This document shows positions 1 through 4,894 of a DNA stretch of 7,053 nt, piece by piece. Position 1 is the stretch's first letter; each line of letters opens with the position of its first letter. Under the pieces are notes generated by a model. It worked only from the letters and a program-made list of their open reading frames with translations, had not been told where the DNA came from and ran no database searches. The translations under genes and the position numbers were made by a program. This DNA comes from an uncultured Lachnospiraceae bacterium (GTDB lineage: Bacteria > Bacillota > Clostridia > Lachnospirales > Lachnospiraceae). The stretch lies in NCBI GenBank assembly GCA_902463835.1, contig CABQGZ010000177.1:1-7053 (forward strand), in the 5' to 3' direction.

Positions 1-32
1 AATTGGCAGCCTGTTCAGAAAGCATGAATAAT
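1..32 (+). repeat. Left copy of 32-bp inverted repeat bounding the five-gene module
   Basis: The reverse complement of this stretch matches 4386-4417 at 30 of 32 positions. Bases 9-32 match 4386-4409 without a mismatch; the differences are at bases 3 and 8. The core includes CTGTTCAGAAAGCATGAAT. It lies directly outside the terminator of the XRE gene. The repeat begins at the first base of the window, so its true outer edge and any target-site duplication cannot be seen. It may be a terminal inverted repeat of a mobile module, a pair of inversion sites, or a dispersed repeat that happens to sit beyond two terminators. Confidence 0.8.
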
Positions 33-33
33 C

Positions 34-73
34 AAAAACTCCGGCGCCCGGTATCATACTGAGCGTCGGAGTT
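34..73 (-). terminator. Rho-independent terminator of the leftward regulator operon, possibly bidirectional
   Basis: Bases 37-47 pair with 63-73 as an 11-bp stem (AACTCCG core, one G-T pair) around a 15-base loop. Read on the minus strand, the stem is followed by TTTTTGATT, a typical U-tract. On the plus strand it is followed by CTTTTAT, so it may also stop transcription entering from the left. It lies just past the stop codon of the XRE gene. Confidence 0.85.
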
Positions 74-76
74 CTT

Positions 77-682
77 TTATTCAGTTTCAGAGATGAATGC
101 CAGCCATTTGGAACCATAAGTATCCAGATAAAATCGGTTGCCATACTCATTTTCAACAAAGCGGTTTTTTACCTGGTACCATCCCTGCAGCTCCCTTCTT
201 AGATCTGAGTCTGGGGAAATCGGCTCCACCCAAATCTCCTTTTGTCTGCGAACTTCAGAGTGGGAGAGTGGCAGTCCATTTGGTGAATCAGGTTCAGAAA
301 ATGGAAGCGCCATAACAAATAACTCCCCAACAACATCTGAAAACGACAAGGTGTGACCATCCGGGAAAGTCAGCAAACGGTCTGCAGCATTCACCAGCAG
401 CCATCCATATTTGGCGGACCATACCGGCCTGCCATGAAAAGCCGGTAATACCTGCAGTGGAATTGGCTGCTTGGGATCCTGACCCTGAGTTTCAGTGCGT
501 CCCAACAGGAAATCAGTGGTAACACCGTAGAGCTCGGCCATGTTTTCAAGCTTATCTATAGAAGGAGATTTCCGTTCGCCTTCCCATGCGCTGAGGGTCG
601 GCTGGGAAATGCCAAGCTTTTCAGCAGCCTCCGTGATTTTTAATTTATTGATTTGTCTTGCTGTTTTGAACTGCCTTGGCAT
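77..682 (-). CDS. XRE-family helix-turn-helix transcriptional regulator with uncharacterised C-terminal domain
   Basis: A 201-residue cytoplasmic DNA-binding protein. Residues about 4-60 form a classic HTH_3/XRE fold: ITEAAEKLGISQPTLSAWE spans the two DNA-contacting helices, and LYGVTTDFLLGR closes the domain as in many Cro/C1-type regulators. Residues about 75-201 are not recognised; they are rich in aromatic residues and carry two loosely similar patches, KYGWLLVN near 91-98 and YGSKWLAF near 189-196, which may form a sensing or dimerisation domain. The start is set by AAAGGAGG at 690-697, seven bases before the ATG. It is the last gene of the leftward operon, 13 bases after the AlbA_2 gene, and its ribosome binding site overlaps that gene's stop codon. 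It probably regulates the shared divergent control region (inference). Family is sure; target and signal are unknown. Confidence 0.93.
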   Translation of the reverse strand: MPRQFKTARQINKLKITEAAEKLGISQPTLSAWEGERKSPSIDKLENMAELYGVTTDFLLGRTETQGQDPKQPIPLQVLPAFHGRPVWSAKYGWLLVNAADRLLTFPDGHTLSFSDVVGELFVMALPFSEPDSPNGLPLSHSEVRRQKEIWVEPISPDSDLRRELQGWYQVKNRFVENEYGNRFYLDTYGSKWLAFISETE

Positions 683-695
683 CTGTTGGCCTCCT

Positions 696-2225
696 TTATT
701 TTTTTACAATCCACTTTCCACGCGTTCTCCCCTCACGGACTATGATCCCTTTCTCCTTTAGAAGTTTGCAAACCCTTGTCACGGTTTTTCTCGAAATATT
801 ACATTGTTCGGCTATACATTGAGAGGTTATGGTCGGATTTTCTGTGATCAAGGCCAGTATTTTCTCTTCTGTTTCGGACAATGCTTTTTCCTGATTAGAG
901 ACATTAGGGACACGATTAGGGACATTGGAGACATTTACATTATCGTTTACAATGCCGTTTCTGTTTTCATTCTGTTGGAGAAAATGTGAGTGGATCAGGA
1001 GAGTGGTACAGAATGACAGCCGCTCAGGATCCGTTTCAAAAATGGGCTTGGGAGAACCGTTTCGCTCCAATGCATTTAATATTTTTCGGAAACCGGTGTT
1101 GCGTCCCTCTGTCAGATGCATTTCCTTTAGAAATTCACCGATACGGCGGTTGCGGTACCGTCTGTTAAATACGCGGTAAGTCCGCAGTCCTTCCTCCGTG
1201 ATGGAACGGTCCGCGCCAGGATGGCTGACAATCTCAATTCTGTCCGGCAGAACACGCACTTCAATCGGCTCACGGACATCATACCCTTTGTGGTATGCGG
1301 CGTTGCAGAGACTTTCTTCCACAGCGGCATAAGGGTAGTTGAAAAACCGGTCGGCTTCCGCACGGTCCGGATGCTTTATCACCTGCTCTGTGATGATGTT
1401 ATTGCGGATATATAACAACGCATCGCGAAGCTGCTGATGTAAGGGACCTTTAAAAGTTTTCTCAATAATTTTATCTCCGCCCAAGTCATCCGGGAACTGA
1501 ACGACATCTATCTGTGCATAAGGAAAGAAACGCTGCGGCTCCAGGCTGAAGAACATGAGTCCGACATTTTTCGGCTTGGTGTATTCCGGCAAAGAATTTA
1601 CAATGTTCATATTCCGGCACAGATCCACAAACTCCATATGTTTCGATTCTTCATAAAGAGAGCTGCCGATCTCTTTCAGATAAGCCTGAATGAGCGTAAG
1701 GTTCAGATCGGTCAGGTCGGCTTCATGATTGATCCTGTCGTCAAAAGGTACATTGTTTGCCAGGTTGTATAAATCTCGTTTTTCTTCTTCGGAAGGAGCT
1801 ATGGTGCTTGCCATTTTCCTTATATAATAAACACGTTCTTTCTCTCCCTTAGCCATAGACTTTGGAGAGGAATATGGACGCAGATAGCCTCCGGGCGCCC
1901 AGATTACAATAAATTTCTTGCCTTTATAATCCGCAACCTCTACAATAGGAAGATACTCCGGCTGGATGCGTTTGCATTTGTTCAGCATATCTTTCAGATA
2001 ATGGTCAATCTTTTCGGGAGGGACGCCCTGCAAAGAATCCGGGCGGCCTTCTTTTTCTTTTACACCGATGACGATATATCCGCCGCCCCAGTTATCAATA
2101 TCATTTGCAAAAGCGCAGATTGTTTTCAGGGAAGCCTCGGCATCCCATGTTTCCTTAAACTCAATTCTTGCCCATTCTACAACACTTCCGGAGAGAAGTG
2201 TCTTTATATTAGTTGGAACAGCCAT
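696..2225 (-). CDS. AlbA_2 (Schlafen-like) / HATPase_c_4 ATP-binding protein with C-terminal winged helix
   Basis: A 509-residue protein of the COG2865 type (predicted ATP-binding transcriptional regulators or RecG-C-like proteins). Residues about 15-140 form the AlbA_2 domain: EWARIEFKETW at 17-27, NWGGGYIVIGV at 45-55, and the closing YYIRKMAST around 133-141. Residues about 297-412 resemble the GHKL-like HATPase_c_4 domain, with EESLCNAAYHKGY (303-315) as N-box and PDRIEIVSHPG (327-337) as the nucleotide-loop strand. A polar Asn/Val-rich linker (418-446) leads to a winged helix at about 449-507, recognition helix ISRKTVTRVCKLLKEKG. The start has GAGGT at 2234-2238, eight bases upstream, and overlaps the end of the preceding HTH gene by 17 bases, which implies translational coupling. 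Members occur widely in accessory and defence regions, but their biochemical role is poorly known. A transcriptional or nucleic-acid regulatory role is inferred, not shown. Confidence 0.9.
   Translation of the reverse strand: MAVPTNIKTLLSGSVVEWARIEFKETWDAEASLKTICAFANDIDNWGGGYIVIGVKEKEGRPDSLQGVPPEKIDHYLKDMLNKCKRIQPEYLPIVEVADYKGKKFIVIWAPGGYLRPYSSPKSMAKGEKERVYYIRKMASTIAPSEEEKRDLYNLANNVPFDDRINHEADLTDLNLTLIQAYLKEIGSSLYEESKHMEFVDLCRNMNIVNSLPEYTKPKNVGLMFFSLEPQRFFPYAQIDVVQFPDDLGGDKIIEKTFKGPLHQQLRDALLYIRNNIITEQVIKHPDRAEADRFFNYPYAAVEESLCNAAYHKGYDVREPIEVRVLPDRIEIVSHPGADRSITEEGLRTYRVFNRRYRNRRIGEFLKEMHLTEGRNTGFRKILNALERNGSPKPIFETDPERLSFCTTLLIHSHFLQQNENRNGIVNDNVNVSNVPNRVPNVSNQEKALSETEEKILALITENPTITSQCIAEQCNISRKTVTRVCKLLKEKGIIVREGRTRGKWIVKK
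894..947 (-). repeat. Short degenerate repeat encoding the Asn/Val/Pro linker of the AlbA_2 protein
   Basis: Here the plus strand repeats variants of ATTAGGGACA / ATTGGAGACA (GACATTAGGGACA, GATTAGGGACATT, GGAGACATT). It encodes residues about 427-444, a run of NVSN, VPN and PNVSN units between the ATPase-like domain and the winged helix. Such low-complexity linkers can gain or lose units by slippage, changing the distance between domains without breaking frame when units are multiples of three. The reading frame is intact here. Confidence 0.6.
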
Positions 2226-2427
2226 GATCCGTCACCTCAGTTTTAGATTTTATATATTTTCCGCTCTTAATTCTTGCGTCTGCAGGCTTTTCTGCCGTTT
2301 CCGGTATGATCCACGTCTGGCCGGCTCTTTGGACGCCTTCGATACGGTTCTCTTTACAAAGGATTGCCACCCGCCGTCTGGAGAGTCCCCATTTTTCGGC
2401 GGCTTCACTCGTTGAAATATATTTCAT
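2209..2427 (-). CDS. Small excisionase/MerR-like helix-turn-helix DNA-binding protein
   Basis: A 72-residue protein that is almost entirely one DNA-binding domain. Residues 1-45 fit the HTH_17/excisionase winged-helix pattern: YISTSEAAEKWGLSRRRV, then a wing in which GQTWIIP is the usual closing strand. The basic tail KPADARIKSGKYIKSK is typical of small Clostridia proteins of this type, which often precede Fic, AlbA_2 or nucleotidyltransferase genes. The start has AGGAG at 2436-2440, eight bases before the ATG. It is the first gene after the promoter at 2460-2488 and its 3' end overlaps the AlbA_2 gene by 17 bases. Two roles are possible: a directionality factor for the divergently encoded tyrosine recombinase, or a local repressor or co-regulator of its own operon. 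The sequence does not choose between them. Confidence 0.87.
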   Translation of the reverse strand: MKYISTSEAAEKWGLSRRRVAILCKENRIEGVQRAGQTWIIPETAEKPADARIKSGKYIKSKTEVTDHGCSN

Positions 2428-2459
2428 AGCAGTCGCTCCTTGTTTCTTTTGCTATATCT

Positions 2460-2488
2460 ATTATATTCACATCGGAGAATAATATCAA
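2460..2488 (-). promoter_or_regulatory. Consensus sigma-A promoter of the leftward regulator operon
   Basis: On the minus strand TTGATA (2488-2483) and TATAAT (2465-2460) are separated by exactly 17 bases. Transcription would start near 2453, giving a leader of about 25 bases that holds the AGGAG of the 72-aa HTH gene. The match is close to ideal, so the operon is expected to be strong unless repressed; this fits a cassette that encodes its own DNA-binding regulators. Confidence 0.85.
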
Positions 2489-2499
2489 GGGATTTCCCT
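2488..2499. promoter_or_regulatory. Palindrome at the -35 edge, candidate operator
   Basis: AGGGA-TT-TCCCT is a perfect 5-bp dyad with a 2-base centre. It abuts and shares one base with the -35 box of the leftward promoter. Its place suits a regulator blocking or contacting RNA polymerase. Short dyads arise by chance, so this is only a candidate. Confidence 0.35.
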
Positions 2500-2532
2500 A
2501 AAAATTCAGAGGTACATAGACTATATTCTTTG

Positions 2533-2660
2533 AAAATCGGTCTGAGGCGGCTTAAACATAATAGCAATTATGTTTAACTGAGCGTATATAGCTGGGTAAA
2601 AATCCGTTCTGAGTTAAACACAATCGACTTCAGTTTTATGAAAATCAAGTTAAACACAAT
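2533..2660 (+). repeat. Three degenerate direct repeats, AAAATC-n-TTAAACAYAAT, in the divergent control region
   Basis: Copies lie at 2533-2562, 2599-2624 and 2641-2660. Each has AAAATC followed by TTAAACATAAT (first) or TTAAACACAAT (second and third). The gap from AAAATC to TTAAAC shortens stepwise: offsets of 19, 15 and 9 bases. Copies one and two also share a GTCTGAG / TTCTGAG segment, and copies two and three share the 14-mer AGTTAAACACAATC (2612-2625, 2648-2661). Together with the inverted copy at 2567-2577 the 11-base motif occurs four times within 110 bases. This arrangement suits repeated protein binding, such as arm-type recombinase sites or regulator operators. Confidence 0.7.
2551..2578. 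promoter_or_regulatory. dif-like palindrome, candidate core site for the tyrosine recombinase
   Basis: TTAAACATAAT at 2552-2562 and ATTATGTTTAA at 2567-2577 are perfect inverted arms. Read as a Xer-type site it gives arm CTTAAACATAA, 6-base centre TAGCAA, arm TTATGTTTAAC, 28 bases in all, the same layout as bacterial dif. The inner CATAA / TTATG is the part most conserved in dif sites, and the right arm matches the E. coli XerD arm TTATGTTAAAT (recalled from memory) at 9 of 11 positions. It lies 141 bases upstream of the recombinase start. It could be a crossover site, an autoregulatory operator, or both. It is not proposed as the chromosomal dif. Confidence 0.55.
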
Positions 2661-2704
2661 CAAATCGCGTTGTAATATTGGTTTCTCATTTGTGTAATGT
2701 AGGT

Positions 2705-2710
2705 AGGAGG
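2705..2710 (+). promoter_or_regulatory. Ribosome binding site that sets the recombinase start at 2719
   Basis: AGGAGG ends two bases before the ATG at 2713 but eight bases before the in-frame ATG at 2719. Eight is a normal spacing and two is not, so the protein probably starts at the third codon of the longer open frame (MLHGFK...). Confidence 0.75.
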
Positions 2711-2718
2711 CGATGCTT

Positions 2719-3549
2719 ATGTTACATGGGTTCAAAGACTATTTATTGGATCTTGGAAAATCAGAGAATACAGCGGCAGCATATTTGCGGGATGCCAAAC
2801 TGTTTCTGGTCTGGTGCAAGGACAGCTTTGGGGATGAGCCTAAGCAACTGCACAGGGCTAATATTCAGGAATACATTTCTTATATGCGCAATGTGCGGGG
2901 ATATCATCCGAAGACCGTAAACCACCACCTGTCTTCCCTGCGGAGTTTGAATGAGTATTTGATTATGAGCGGCAGGCAGACGGAAGCTGCGGTACTGGAC
3001 AGTGATTTCATGAAAATCCAGATCCAGTATGCCAGCCCCTGTACGGTGGAGAAAAAGGACGTGGAGGCGTTCCGCCAGCGTCTTTTGGAAAGCGGAAGCA
3101 AACGGGATTTTTGCATTGTCACGCTTTATGCTTATTCCGGGATCCGGCGCAGTGAGTGCGTCAATCTGAAGCTGAGCCAGATTGACCTGACGGCCAAAGA
3201 GATTCGGATCGTTGGCAAGGGCGACAAGCACCGATTGGTCTATCTCAATGATAAAATTGTCAATGCCATCCGGGAATACCTGAAGGTGCGGGACTCGGAC
3301 AGTCCATATCTGTTTGTCAGCCGCCAGAATGGGAAACTGAGCCCTTCGAGGATCAACCAGATATTTAATCAGTATTCGGATGTGATTACCCCGAAGACGC
3401 TGCGGCACTATTTCTGTTCCAATGCGCTGGAGAATGGTTATTCCATCCATGAGGTTGCCAATCAGGCGGGACATAGCAATGTCCAGACAACTTTAATTTA
3501 CAGTAATCCTACAGCAAAGGAGATGAAAGAGAAAGCCAACCGGCTGTGA
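2719..3549 (+). CDS. Tyrosine recombinase/integrase (Xer-like, short form)
   Basis: A DNA strand-exchange enzyme of 276 residues from the ATG at 2719 (278 from 2713; numbering below uses 2713). Residues about 5-90 form the SAM-like core-binding domain and about 110-278 the catalytic domain. Visible catalytic positions are Arg145 in SGIRRSE, Lys169 in GKGDKHR, Arg231 in KTLRH, His254 in QAGHSN and the nucleophile Tyr263 in LIYSN. The usual His of the HxxR box is Lys228 here, a tolerated but uncommon change. Length is near XerC/XerD (about 300) and lacks a long arm-binding domain, as in simple resolvases, invertases and small-element integrases. It is transcribed divergently from an excisionase-like gene, follows a dif-like palindrome, and is followed by a sortase six bases later. 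No convincing promoter was found in 2500-2700. Function as a recombinase is well supported; the substrate site is inferred. Confidence 0.95.
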   Translation: MLHGFKDYLLDLGKSENTAAAYLRDAKLFLVWCKDSFGDEPKQLHRANIQEYISYMRNVRGYHPKTVNHHLSSLRSLNEYLIMSGRQTEAAVLDSDFMKIQIQYASPCTVEKKDVEAFRQRLLESGSKRDFCIVTLYAYSGIRRSECVNLKLSQIDLTAKEIRIVGKGDKHRLVYLNDKIVNAIREYLKVRDSDSPYLFVSRQNGKLSPSRINQIFNQYSDVITPKTLRHYFCSNALENGYSIHEVANQAGHSNVQTTLIYSNPTAKEMKEKANRL

Positions 3550-3555
3550 ACAACT

Positions 3556-4332
3556 ATGAAAAAGAAAAGATTATATATCATACTCATTTTATTTTTTACA
3601 GGAATTTTTGTTTTAGGCGCCTTCCAGATTTATCGGCAGCTCAGAGAGTACGGCGAAGGGGATTCCGTCTATACCGATATAGAGCAGTATGTCTGGATAG
3701 AGGAGGAGCCTGAAGACGATGGCGATGGGCAGGAAAATGAAAGACAGTCTGGAGAGAACGAGCCGGATGTCAACTGGCCGGCCGTGGATTTCGCTGCGCT
3801 TGCCGAAATCAATCCGGATATTGTGGCATGGATTTATATTAAAGGCACGGAAATCAATTATCCGGTGGTGCAAGGGACAGATAACCAGTATTATCTGAAG
3901 CATTTATTCAATGGGAAATGGAATAGCTCTGGATGCATCTTCCTGGACAGCCGGAACACACCGGATTTTTCAGACCGACACAGCGTTATCTATGGGCATC
4001 ATATGAAAAACGGTACCATGTTTTCCGGTTTGACGGAATACAAAAAGCAGGAATTTTATGATGAGCATCCGGTCATACTGCTCATGACACCGGATCAGAA
4101 TTTCAGAGTAGAAATCTTTGCCGGTTATGTGGCCAGTGTGAAAGATAATGCGTGGGATATAGCCATGGAATCTGATATGAAGTTTGAAACCTGGCTGGAG
4201 GAAACAAAAGAACGCTCCTGCTTTGAAAGTGAAATTACCCCGGCAGTCACAGATCGTGTCATAACGCTTTCTACCTGCAGCTATGAGTTTGATAACGCAA
4301 GGTTTGTATTGGCTGGAAGAATTACGGAATAG
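3556..4332 (+). CDS. srtB: Class B sortase (cysteine transpeptidase)
   Basis: A 258-residue membrane-anchored enzyme that cleaves sorting signals of surface proteins and joins them to the wall or to other proteins. A signal anchor lies at residues 6-28 after a KKKR start; an acidic linker (48-71) leads to the catalytic domain (about 75-258). Catalytic residues are His148 in IYGHHM, Cys241 in TLSTCSYEF and Arg249 in NARFVLAGR; the WIYIKGTEINYPVVQG stretch (92-107) is the usual class B entry strand. The gene begins six bases after the recombinase stop. No Shine-Dalgarno motif stands at the right distance (nearest AAGGAG at 3517-3522, 33 bases away), so translation probably depends on reinitiation after the recombinase. 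No protein in this window shows a sorting signal with hydrophobic tail, so the substrate is elsewhere. Class is sure; whether it serves housekeeping, pilus or mobile-element functions is not known. Confidence 0.93.
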   Translation: MKKKRLYIILILFFTGIFVLGAFQIYRQLREYGEGDSVYTDIEQYVWIEEEPEDDGDGQENERQSGENEPDVNWPAVDFAALAEINPDIVAWIYIKGTEINYPVVQGTDNQYYLKHLFNGKWNSSGCIFLDSRNTPDFSDRHSVIYGHHMKNGTMFSGLTEYKKQEFYDEHPVILLMTPDQNFRVEIFAGYVASVKDNAWDIAMESDMKFETWLEETKERSCFESEITPAVTDRVITLSTCSYEFDNARFVLAGRITE

Positions 4333-4341
4333 GAAATAGGT

Positions 4342-4390
4342 AAAGCCCTGATATCCGCATTCAATCGTGGAGTATCAGGGCTTTCATTAT
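4342..4390 (+). terminator. Rho-independent terminator after the recombinase-sortase operon
   Basis: AAAGCCCTGATA (4342-4353) pairs perfectly with TATCAGGGCTTT (4373-4384), a 12-bp stem with a 19-base loop, followed by CATTATT. It begins nine bases after the sortase stop codon. Its last bases run straight into the right inverted repeat, as the XRE terminator does on the left. Confidence 0.85.
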
Positions 4391-4417
4391 TCATGCTTTC
4401 TGAACAGGCCGCCAGTT
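4386..4417 (-). repeat. Right copy of 32-bp inverted repeat bounding the five-gene module
   Basis: This is the inverted partner of 1-32, with differences only at 4410 and 4415. It sits directly outside the sortase terminator, mirroring the left copy outside the XRE terminator. The two copies enclose 4,353 bases (33-4385) carrying both divergent operons and nothing else. Confidence 0.8.
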
Positions 4418-4448
4418 ATTCAGTTTTAATGTTCAGATATGTTGTAAG

Positions 4449-4466
4449 AGGAAAATGTGTTTTCCT
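4449..4466 (-). terminator. Weak hairpin downstream of the ABC operon
   Basis: AGGAAAA and TTTTCCT form a perfect 7-bp stem around a 4-base loop, about 45 bases past the end of the 124-aa gene on the minus strand. The stem is AT-rich and no clear U-tract follows, so it may be only a weak terminator or an mRNA-end stabiliser. No better terminator for the ABC operon is visible before the right inverted repeat. Confidence 0.3.
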
Positions 4467-4510
4467 GCTATCGCCTCTTTCCATTAAAAATCGTTTATTA
4501 CTATAAATGC

Positions 4511-4885
4511 CTACTTGCCTGAATCAATCAGTCTGATTTCATATACAACAGGATAGTAAAACGGAGTTTCTTCATTAAAGGCATCTTTCACTGTGACCTT
4601 GACAGAACTGCCGGAAGGAATATCTTTTGCGGAAATGTTCTTTCCGTCTGCGTCAAGCAACTTTGTATCCTTGCTGATGCCAAGTGAATTAGCTGGGTTT
4701 CCATAGATCTCCGTGGTACGTTCCACAATGAGGCGGGTTTCACCGTCAGGCTGTGTGACCGTTTCTTTTACAACAGCTTCAAAGGATCTTTGCGACCATT
4801 TTGGCGACTGTGTAAACAGCCCAATTGCACAGACGGCTATGATAAGGATAATGCCGCCGAAAATGACAGTCTTTTTTCTCTTCAT
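4511..4885 (-). CDS. Small membrane-anchored protein of unknown function, third gene of the ABC operon
   Basis: A 124-residue protein. Residues 7-24 are one hydrophobic segment after a KRKK start, so it is probably anchored with its C-terminus outside. Cys19 lies in the segment, but IAVC is a poor lipobox, so a lipoprotein is less likely. The outer part (about 34-120) is predicted as mainly beta: a strand around AVVKETVTQ, then GETRLIVERTTEIYG, then DIPSGSSVKVTVKD. That order resembles small OB-like extracytoplasmic domains such as DUF3221, a tentative likeness made by eye. GAGGT lies six bases before the ATG and the site overlaps the permease stop codon; the gap between the genes is only nine bases. 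It is likely an accessory or substrate-binding partner of the transporter. Confidence 0.8.
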   Translation of the reverse strand: MKRKKTVIFGGIILIIAVCAIGLFTQSPKWSQRSFEAVVKETVTQPDGETRLIVERTTEIYGNPANSLGISKDTKLLDADGKNISAKDIPSGSSVKVTVKDAFNEETPFYYPVVYEIRLIDSGK

Positions 4886-4894
4886 ATCCGTACC

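Noticed and set aside
77..87. Shared 11-mer TTATTCAGTTT with 4416-4426
   Set aside because: It is short and AT-rich and sits inside the module on one side but outside on the other, so it does not behave as a target duplication; chance is likely.
894..947. Possible CRISPR-like or minisatellite array
   Set aside because: Units are about 9-13 bases, degenerate, without spacers, and they encode an in-frame protein linker.
2068..2415. Open frame of 115 codons on the plus strand over the AlbA_2 start and the 72-aa HTH gene
   Set aside because: The minus-strand genes have strong ribosome binding sites, a promoter and clear domains; the plus-strand product has none.
2551..2578. Chromosomal dif site
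   Set aside because: The arms are perfectly symmetric and the left arm departs from usual XerC arms; its position beside a recombinase gene suits a local site better. No replication-terminus features are visible.
2670..2698. Promoter TTGTAA-17-TGTAAT for the recombinase
   Set aside because: The spacing is right, but transcription would start at about 2705, on top of the ribosome binding site, leaving almost no leader.
2761..3474. Open frame of 237 codons antisense to the recombinase
   Set aside because: It lies wholly within a recombinase gene with all but one of its catalytic residues, has no recognisable domain, and reads as a complementary-frame shadow.
1..4417. Integrated element with attL/attR
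   Set aside because: The flanking repeats are inverted, not direct, and no tRNA end is present at either side.
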